DNA of 64,000 nucleotides from Amoebidium appalachense (lineage: Eukaryota; Ichthyosporea), in the NCBI GenBank assembly GCA_963693365.1, contig CAVNZM010000002.1, positions 14,136,001 through 14,200,000 on the forward strand. The letters are read 5' to 3'. A program made the translations under genes and the position numbers. This document shows, in pieces, positions 32,624 through 64,000 of this stretch. Position 1 is the stretch's first letter, and every line of letters begins with the position of its first letter. The notes under the pieces were generated by a model. That model did not search any database, was not told where the DNA came from, and worked only from the letters and a program-made list of their open reading frames with translations.

Positions 32624-33452
32624 GTGTGTGTGTGTGCGTGTGTGTATGTGCGTGTGTTTGTGTGTGTGTGTGCGTGTGTGTATGTGCGTGTGTGTGTGTG
32701 TGTGTGTGTGCTCGTGCGAGTGTGTATGGGTATGCGTGTCTGTGTTCATTGGTGTGCATGTGTGTGTGCGTATGTGTTTGTGTGCACGACCCATGTGTGC
32801 AAAGATGCATATGCTTTTGAGAATGCTATCAGAACAAGGCAATTTGGGAACGAGGAAAAGACCGAAAATAGGTGGTGGGGTTGGAGTACACCAGACAAAT
32901 GGAAAGATCAAGAAGCTATGATGGTGTTTATGTATGTTTGTATGTGTATGGGTTTGTGTGTGTGCATGAGTATGGACTACCAGCAGAGCCCCCAGCCAGC
33001 CCTATTTGAGAGCCGTGGAGAGGGAGGGAGGGGGAGGGCGAGGGGGGGGGGGGGGGGGGGGGGGGGGGGATGGATGAACACGAAAGCGGTCATACTCATA
33101 CAACAAACAAATACGACTGAGAAGGGAGGGCTGGGAGGTAGCGACACATAGGTGCATGGCGGGGGAGGGGGGGGGGTGGAGGGGGGGGTAGGGGAATGAG
33201 GCCTCGGGAAGGGAGGGCGGGCAAGGGAGACGGGGGGTGTGGGGAGGAAATGGGGGAAAGGGGGGGGGGGGGAGGGGAGAAGGGGGTTAGGCACCTGTCC
33301 TTCCCGGGCACACAGACTATCCTGATGAGAAGATCAATGGCCTCATCACTGCCCACACCAACAAAAATCTCATCCGGGCTGATCCCACGGAACTCGGCTG
33401 GGGGTGCAAAGATGCGCTAGATGAGCAGAGGTCGATAGGGAGGAGGAGGGAG

Positions 33453-33491
<39 letters not shown>

Positions 33492-33566
33492 CAGGCATTT
33501 TTCTGGCCATCTCCCGTCCCTTCCGCCCTCTCACCTTCCCCCCTCCCCCCACTTTGCCCCGTCCCC

Positions 33567-33597
<31 letters not shown>

Positions 33598-34428
33598 AAC
33601 ACACAAACACACACACACATCTCCCACAAGTCCCAAGCTTCCACCCTTATTGCCCCATGGCCGTAGCGCATTCATGGTGCTGACCCCCCCCCACCTTCCC
33701 TCCCCTCCCGTCCCCTCCCTCCCTCCCCACCCTCCCCCCACCCACCCACCCCCGTTCTACCCATCCCCAAAATCTCGTTCTCCCATCTCACTCCCTTCCG
33801 AAAGTGTGTATCATACCGTCAATACGATTAGCTCACCATTACACTTGCAAACACAGGTCCCCAAAAAGAGATAAATTGACCAATACAATACTCCCCCTCT
33901 TACTCAAACCTACACTTGCCATGTTCAAAAACTTTTGTTGTGCCGTGATCTACTAAGGAACAAACATAAAACTATCGCTCATCTCTTCAGACTCACCGAT
34001 AAGCTTTTTAAGGTCCTTCTGGTGGGGGTCCGGGTATCTGTTCTGTAATCGGTGAAGCGACGTGTTAGCTCGTGTGCATCGCATAATATGCCAGTTCTCT
34101 GTTTTTAATACCAGCCACTCTCATACCCCCCCCCCCCCCCCCCCCCCCCCGGGTCCCGGATTGAACGGCCCCACGCCTCTGCACCAATCTCTGCCCACGG
34201 GCACACATTCACGCATGTACACAAATTTGTATCAACCACACATGCTGGTTTATTCATGTCCACTCTTCCCAGTTCTTGCAGCACAAGAGACCCCCCCTTC
34301 CCACCCCCCCCCCCACCCCCCCCCCTCTCACGTGCTGCCAAGACGACTCATGCCGACCACCTTAAATCTGCCGCAACAAAATTTGTTGTGTCAAGCATGC
34401 AGCCCAATCTCCCCCTTCCCCCCCCCCC

Positions 34429-34463
<35 letters not shown>

Positions 34464-34561
34464 AAACAAAAGAAAAAGAAAAAGAAACACACACATACAC
34501 ACAAACATAAACACACACACACACAAACCACCACCGCCGCCTCGTCAACAGCCCCATTCCG

Positions 34562-34600
<39 letters not shown>

Positions 34601-35896
34601 ACCCCCCACCCCACCTCCTTCCCACCCTCGTAGCCCCCATCACCAATAGGCCCCTTCCCCTCCCCCCCTCCCCGCCCCCCTAGCCTACCCCTCCCCCCCT
34701 CCCCCCACTCCTAATGGAGCTACCCCTTGCCGCTTCGTCCATTGCCAAAAAAAAAAAATGTTCTAGAAGTCCTTCGGCAGACGAACTCCTACGTTCATTC
34801 TCCCCCCCTCACCCCGTCCCTCTCCCCCCCCCTCCTTTCCCTGCCCCTCCCCCCCCCCCCCCTCTCCCCTCCCTCCCTTCCTCCTTTCCTCTTTCTCTCC
34901 CCCCCTCGCTCTCCCCTTCCCCCCCCCCCCCCCCCCTCCCCCCCACCACCCACCCCTACCGCTCCGCGCAAGCGATTAATGCATAAGAGCGCAACGTTTC
35001 ATGTAACCGCTGAGAGGAGAGTGGGTCGATCCACCCACCAGCTCATTCTCATCCGGCTCAATGGCAGCACCGAAAGAATTCTCATTGGCATCCAGCAGAA
35101 TACCTGAGGATGTGGAGGACATCAACGCTGTCAGAATTTATAAACTGATACTCTCGGTGTTACAAAATAACTTCCCCCTCAACCATCCCCTCTCACCCGC
35201 CTCTGCACACATACCTAGTAAATTCTGCACCACCCTTCCCTTTCCCTTATATACAGCCCTCCCCCCCCCCCTCCCCTCCCCCCCCCCCTTCTCCCCTCCC
35301 CGCCCCCCCTCCCCCCGAGAATGGCCATGATGCCCGAATGTAGGACTTCGTTCTCATACCTATCATACTTGACTCGTTCACCTCCACAAGAACATGCACC
35401 GCCTCATAGGAAGGGGCCCACCACATACTGGCACACGCCACCCATTCCTCTAGATCTACACCCAGATGACTGATTCTGGTCACAAATGAAGCCCAAGAAA
35501 AGTCGTAGATAACCACACACGCCCAGGGACACATAAACACGCGCGCATACACACAGACACCCGCACACACGTAAAGACATCCGGATGTGAACGTGTCCCA
35601 CACATGCACGCACAACCCCTTGCACCCGCAAACAAATGCGCACGCGCAGACGCATACATGCATTCAGACACACAGAGAGATAGAGAGAGAAACAGAGAGA
35701 TACATACACGCATACACACAATCTTTTACACCTGCTAACATCAATACCGAAGCTATGCTGCATTCTAACGTGAAAGCAAGGGGTAAGCACGGGGTGAAGC
35801 ACCTTCTTCATAATCGTCACGGGCACAGCGGTAGGGCTGCAGGTGGCGAAGATTAGGCCTGAGAATAGACGAAAAGTCAAACTCTGCGACCGTCAT
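28783..35896 (-). CDS. hisC: Histidinol-phosphate aminotransferase (HisC/HPA)
   Basis: PLP enzyme of histidine biosynthesis that converts imidazole-acetol phosphate and glutamate to histidinol phosphate. Ten exons join in phase: 35896-35803, 35103-35039, 34042-33997, 33397-33295, 32513-32402, 31946-31829, 31397-31268, 30849-30671, 29697-29635 and 28934-28783. They total 1,062 nt and encode 353 residues, the usual family length; every intron is GT-AG. Family blocks in order: [11 protein letters not shown] (12-22), [10 protein letters not shown] (34-43), [12 protein letters not shown] (54-65), [12 protein letters not shown] (82-93), [25 protein letters not shown] (184-191), [13 protein letters not shown] with the PLP-binding Lys215, [11 protein letters not shown] and [18 protein letters not shown] near the C-terminus. 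Coding sequence fills only 15% of the locus; introns are mainly (CA/TG)n and poly-C/G. Plants and plastid-bearing protists usually import this enzyme; the start shows no obvious transit peptide. Confidence 0.95.
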
Positions 35897-36751
35897 TTTC
35901 ACATACAAACTATACCAATCCTACTGTAGTGGGTTATAAATCTCAGCTGTGTTGCTAAAACAGAGAACTGTGTCCTTGAGTCAGCGTTTTCTAGCTGAAG
36001 GAGTGAGCCTGTGTGCGGGGAAAAGCAACGCACCACACGTGACAACCTCAAGTCGATAAGCCAATCAAGATGGTTAAAAGTTTTGGGTCGGCCAATCATA
36101 GAGCACAAACGTTTCTATTGGCCATCGGTGGCTCATGGAGATCAGGAGGACCCATGCTCACGTTAAAGTTTACCACAATAAATAAATACTTCTACTGAAG
36201 CATGTATACTACATGCTTCAGTAGAAAGCTTCAATAGAATAATATCAATGCAAAGTAAGCTCAGTTTCATCGTAGGGCGTAATACCGTGCTGGCTGTACT
36301 GTTTTCGACTCGGACTCTAGACCAAAAATACCTGCCATATATGGTGCTCGACAGCTACTTTGTGAAAAATCTGGTTGGCCGACATTTTTACTCGACCCAT
36401 GACGTCATATTCATCTTGTTTCGAAGCTTGCGAACCTTCTAAAGTCATCATAACGTCTTCACAAGTAGGCTAACTATTGGCACAACGTTAACTGTGATTT
36501 CGTTTCGGTCGCCAACTTTTGAAGTGAACGTTCATCCAACTAAGATGACCGTATAGGCGATCATTCGGGGCTATACATGGCTAGCTTATGTAACAGCACA
36601 AACACAGTTTCAGGGTGTTTTATTTGTGCAGCATAGTTCAAAACAGACATCAAACTTTCGAACGTGGACACAATAACATCGCTTTTGTCTCAGCTTCGTT
36701 TCTCTAGGTGTCTGAAGGTCTGCTTCGCGTGAAGCGTAAATCACATCCAGA
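35897..36751. promoter_or_regulatory. Divergent promoter region of HisC and SKI8
   Basis: 855 bp of normal-composition sequence between two divergent start codons. It contains the perfect hairpin at 36190-36226 and no long simple repeats, in sharp contrast to the flanking introns. Promoter role is inferred from gene orientation. Confidence 0.55.
36190..36226. repeat. Perfect 17-bp inverted repeat with 3-nt loop
   Basis: TTCTACTGAAGCATGTA, loop TAC, then its exact reverse complement TACATGCTTCAGTAGAA. It lies 294 bp upstream of the HisC ATG and about 530 bp upstream of the proposed SKI8 ATG. It could be a cruciform, a dimeric-factor site or a miniature transposon remnant. Confidence 0.95.
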
Positions 36752-47219
<10,468 letters not shown>

Positions 47220-48359
47220 TTGTGTTGGCCGTCAATAGATTAACTTAACTCATGTAGTGCTTCTATTGGGTGGCATAAATTGAACTCTCTCCCAGCGCAA
47301 GTGTTGTGGTGCCTTTCAACCAGCACCAAGACACACATACACACATGCCACAGACTGACACGCAGACACAATAACACAAATGCGCACGGCATACACGTAC
47401 ACGTTCGAGCTCACACTAAACACACCCCAACCGTAACGAATACTTGCTCACACAATCTAAATCTAGTCTCGGATTGGCTGGCAATATTTCATCACTGTGT
47501 AAGACCTGTTGCAAGAATGATTCCCCACACTCTGTTGATGAACCTTCGCACCGACTTCAGGTCAGCAAGACCAATAAACACCATGCAGATCTGCCTATGC
47601 AGACCAATAAACTTATAATTAAAAAAGCATCTTATGAATGGGCACCAGCACTTCACAATTTCACTGTTCAAGTCATGTGTTACAGATGTACAAGTGCCGG
47701 CAAAGTAATCCCAACATCTAACCACACCGACACGTGTGCACTCTGTGTGGTGGGGTATGGGTTGGTGGGTGTGGTGGCTACAGCCACGTGTGTGTTTGGC
47801 TCTGACTTGATGTGCCCTGGGTGAGCATCAGTTTGTGTGGCTGTGGCTTCGTGCTTGCATGTATATATATATATAGAGAAACGAAGTTCCCCAAGCTTTA
47901 TCAGCCTCTCACTGCTATGTTGCTGCTCCACACATGGTATCGTGTTGCAGCAGTTTCACGTGATATTGCACCACCGTAAGCAAATTCTTCATAGACTTTG
48001 ACAGCACCTAAAGTGGACACAGCCAGAGTCACACATAATGCTGTGAACCGTAGAAATTCTATCGTTGTTCATGTCACATAGCCTTAGTGGTACGGTCGTG
48101 ATCGTTTTTTTCCTTTTTTCGATCTAGGCTATCTTTAGAACCGTGCTTTGGCTTGCTCACCTCCCCCCCCCCCCCCCCCTCCCCCCCCCCCCCTCCCCCT
48201 CCCCCCCCCCCCCCCCTCCCCCCCCCCCCTCCCCTCCCCCCGATGGTTTCACAACTTGGCGACCTAATTATGATACATATTGATATGCACCTTCCGCACT
48301 TCTTGCGCAGAAGCTTATAGCATGGCATTGATGATATTCCTTATTTTTCTTTTTAGTTT

Positions 48360-48400
<41 letters not shown>

Positions 48401-48604
48401 CGCGCAAAAACTTCCCGCCCAGATTCAAATATTTGGCTAATCTGTGCGATCGTGCGAGAACTATTGGTCTAAACAAAATCGTTTGAGATTGTGATATTCC
48501 TACTTTTTTGATTGTTTTATTATCTGCCTGCATAATATTCATTCCCCCCCCCCCCCCCCCCTCCCTATACACCCCCCCCTCCCCCCCCTCCCCCCCTGTG
48601 ACCC

Positions 48605-48635
<31 letters not shown>

Positions 48636-49943
48636 AAAAAAAGGATGGGCTCTGCTTATAATGAATAGACAGTGCTGTGCACGTGTACACGTACTTTACC
48701 CCCTGCACTAAGTTCTTGTATGTACATGTCACTGGCTGCATTTGATTGGCTGTGCTGGAAAACGCAGTAGGCCGTCGAATGTGGCTGGGCCTCCGGCAGT
48801 GTCCACGCAATAAAAAGTGTGTAAACCCCTTGTATGTTACTCGTGATGAGAATATTTCGGTGTGAATTTTTATGTCGCGTTTTACCTCTTTCCCTCCGGG
48901 TATAGGCTACACTAGCTGGCAATGTGAACACTTTAGACTTTTTGTTGAATTCTGTTGGTCATCACATTGAGTATTTATATGATTTTCACACAGTGTTCAG
49001 GTATCTCAGTATGCACTTGTTACTGGATAGCTCGTGAAGTTTTTATTGTCTTCTCAGTATGCCGTGCATACTTGCATATCTTTCCGTCGAATAAATCTAG
49101 TCAAAAGAAAAAAAAATATTCGTACTCTGTGATGGATCCCCCCCCCCCCCCCCCCCCCAGCTTTCCTCTGGCTTCCCAAGTGGCCCAGGCCTTCTCCCCG
49201 GTTTCTTAACATACAATGACTATGTCTTGAGTGAAATGGGCCGCTGCAGAAAGACAGCTGCATAATATGCTGACCCATTCGTGGGTGGGGGGGGGGGGGG
49301 GGGGGGGGGGGGGGAGGGGGGGGAGGGGGGGGGGGGGGAGGGGGGGGGGGCGGGGGGGAGAGGTGGCTATGGTGGTGGTGGAGGGGGGGCGGGGGGTAGG
49401 GGGGAGGGGAGGGGGAAGACCCCAAACGGAGGAAGGGAAGGGGGGAGAGGGTGTGTGTGTGTGTGGGGGGATGTGGCTATCCCTAGCTGGCGTGCACGGG
49501 CGTGACGGGAGGGTCCCGCGGACGTTAAAATTTGTCTTAAATCGGTGCTATATCATGCTATCGACAATGTGGCCGGGCCCCCGGCATATATTAATGCCCT
49601 CAATCCAATCCGTCCATACGGCCACTACCTGTCCTGCACTTCTTTCCCCAGATGTACATGTGGGATGGAGGGAAATAGGGTCTCACAGGAGATTTTTGCG
49701 CCGGAAATTTTTGCACTGACACTGGTACCATGAGTCAGGATTTTTTGCACACCCCCCCCCCCCCCCCCCATATGGCATATGCCCCCCCCCCCCCCCCCCC
49801 CCCTCTCGGGCCCCCCCGGACATTCAGATAGCAAAGTGAAATTGAAATCATTAATGCGTATCAAGTAGGCCCAAAGGGGGAGCTCGAGGGGGGGGAGGAG
49901 GGGGGGGGGGGACGGAGGCGGGGAAGGGTTGGGGGGAGGGGGG

Positions 49944-49983
<40 letters not shown>

Positions 49984-50201
49984 TGGGGGTTTGAGTCGAT
50001 CGAAACACTTTAATAACGGACTCAATGAAGCACATACCTAGCAACTGGATGTTGGGCAATATCGTGAATAGGGAGACGTCGTTCTGAATCGAAAGTTATT
50101 CACATTGGAAACTAAACGGTGTTAATGCATGGAGTGTAGGGGCACATTTACATCCTGTGTCCTGCGCAGTACCCGTGCAGGGAGAAGAGGTGGTGGTGAG
50201 G

Positions 50202-50237
<36 letters not shown>

Positions 50238-51201
50238 AAGGGGGGGGAAGGGGGCAGGCGATTCAAGGAAGGGATTGAAACAGCTAGAGAGGGACAAGGG
50301 CTCCCTGCACATCACACATAGGCAATCATTGATGATGCATGAATGCGCATGTCCTTTCATCATGAAAGGTAGATATATTGTCTCATAGATCTGAACAGTG
50401 TTTGGTGCCTTACTTTTTATTATGACAAGTCTGATATCCCGATGATTACTATACATATATCTTAGACTACAGGCTTCGAACTTCAAGCACACATACCCTC
50501 TGAATCAGTAACTATGAGTCAGTAACTATGTAAACTATCATAGGATCTGTATAAAATCCCTGGAGTCCCATAAGTTTATTTAGGTGATGACCTGTCAGAA
50601 ACCCATGACACTCCCGCAGAAAACAAATGAAGTCTGATATATATATATATATGCACACACAGATTACAGTAGTAGTATTCTTACTAATAGTAGACATGAA
50701 CTCCCCAACACAGCACCGGGGCCTGAAAATCATAATTGTGAAGAGCCCATACATTCGAAAAATTCCATTAAACAAAAAAATAGCAGTCACTGGCTTGAAA
50801 GCCATAATTGTGAAGAGCCCATACATTCGACAAATTCCATCAAACAAAAATAGCGGTCACTTAGCTGCAGTATCTAAATGCTCATAGCAACGAATTGCTC
50901 TATAACAGATAAATGAGTGATGCGTGCATGCGTGCGTGAATATTTATTTTCCCCCAAGAGCGAGGAAGGTCTCAGGGGGTTAAATTCGGGGTAGATATGA
51001 GGAAGTGCCATATGTTCCCTAGTTGGACACCTTCCAAGCAACGCTGCACATCATTCATGCACAATCCTAAATAATCAGAAAACGTGAAGTCGTCAACCAA
51101 ACATAAGGTGAGACCAAGCAATCGAAACTTTGAGAGGCATGGCATTATTGCCTAAAAAAAAAAACCAAAAAAAAAAACCGATTGCATTCAACGTGATGGT
51201 G
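47220..51201. other. Intergenic region between convergent SKI8 and DMXL
   Basis: Begins with the SKI8 3' UTR; AATAAA words occur at about 47572 and 47603. It contains poly-C tracts (48162-48240, 48545-48625, 49138-49158), a poly-A (about 48366-48397), poly-G blocks (49280-49400, 49889-49981, 50203-50236), a fragment of the GGATGGGCTCTGC repeat at 48643 and a short AT run at about 50637. No open frame here shows a recognisable domain. Confidence 0.6.
50722..50864. repeat. 72-bp tandem duplication
   Basis: Two copies of a unit containing CATAATTGTGAAGAGCCCAT followed by ACATTCGAAAAATTCC-like sequence, offset by 72 bp with scattered substitutions. A short plus-strand frame runs through it and shows the repeated peptide IIVKSPYIRKIP; coding is doubtful. 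Confidence 0.9.
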
Positions 51202-63626
<12,425 letters not shown>

Positions 63627-63953
63627 CTGTGAAAGGATAGCACAAAATCCTACAGTTAGCGGGGCAAAATTCACGAGGCCCAGACTGTCCTTTATTGCAC
63701 ACATAGAGAGCTCGTCTGTATTATTAGTCCTTCCCGATAGAATCAGGTCAAACAAAAACAACAAACGTCAGAAGTTCGAAAGCGACGTGACCTGCTACGA
63801 CAAACAGCCACACACGTGTATGCCCAAAGCACACCAGCCAAACAATGTATCCTTTACCACACACACCACTCCCTGTGCGACATAAAAAAAAAAACGGAAC
63901 ATACAGCAGGGGCATAAACGAATTCTTTTTCCAAGCACCAGATCCTATAGAAA

Positions 63954-63996
<43 letters not shown>

Positions 63997-64000
63997 GGGC
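63627..64000. other. Upstream DMXL intron, to window end
   Basis: Begins just before the exon at 63626 (acceptor TTTCACAG). Normal composition to about 63955, then a G tract to the end. I see no further exon, so the rest of DMXL lies outside. Confidence 0.6.

Overview
The window is nuclear DNA from a eukaryote, probably a protist or alga that I cannot place further. The support is spliced genes, a Mediator subunit, a mitochondrial ribosomal protein, a U12-type AT-AC intron and a complete histidine-biosynthesis aminotransferase. Animals lack that last pathway, so a metazoan is unlikely. Most of the 64 kb is low complexity: long poly-C/poly-G runs (up to 78 nt), (CA/TG)n, (CT/GA)n and poly-A. 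Nearly all long open frames made of Pro, Gly, Cys-Val, His-Thr or Leu-Ser repeats are shadows of these tracts. The real exons are short islands, found by matching conserved protein blocks and requiring splice sites and reading phase to agree.

Layout. 1580-2206 (+) COMMD10, intronless. 2.3-5.8 kb: possible unidentified exons. 7656-12878 (-) MED20, seven exons. 13713-20713 (+) MRPL18 (uL18m), five exons, divergent from MED20; its last intron holds a 5'-truncated reverse transcriptase and copies of a ~185-bp repeat. 22211-23350 (-) a Ser/Thr kinase with a C-terminal membrane anchor, intronless. 25610-26563 (-) a LicD/fukutin-like type II membrane protein, intronless. 28783-35896 (-) histidinol-phosphate aminotransferase, ten exons. 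36752-47219 (+) SKI8/WDR61, eleven exons, divergent from the aminotransferase. 51202-63626 (-) the C-terminal 553 residues of a rabconnectin-3/DMXL protein, fourteen exons, continuing past the window end.

The genes do not form a pathway. They are housekeeping genes of transcription (MED20), RNA surveillance (SKI8), V-ATPase/endosome function (DMXL, COMMD10), mitochondrial translation, amino-acid synthesis, signalling and glycan modification. No CRISPR array, defence system or biosynthetic cluster is present. The unusual biology is in gene architecture: splice sites built from microsatellites, a phase-perfect AT-AC intron, one GC-AG intron, two genes whose first coding exon is six bases long, a phase-symmetric lysine-rich exon, and intronless genes beside genes whose introns are almost entirely simple repeat.
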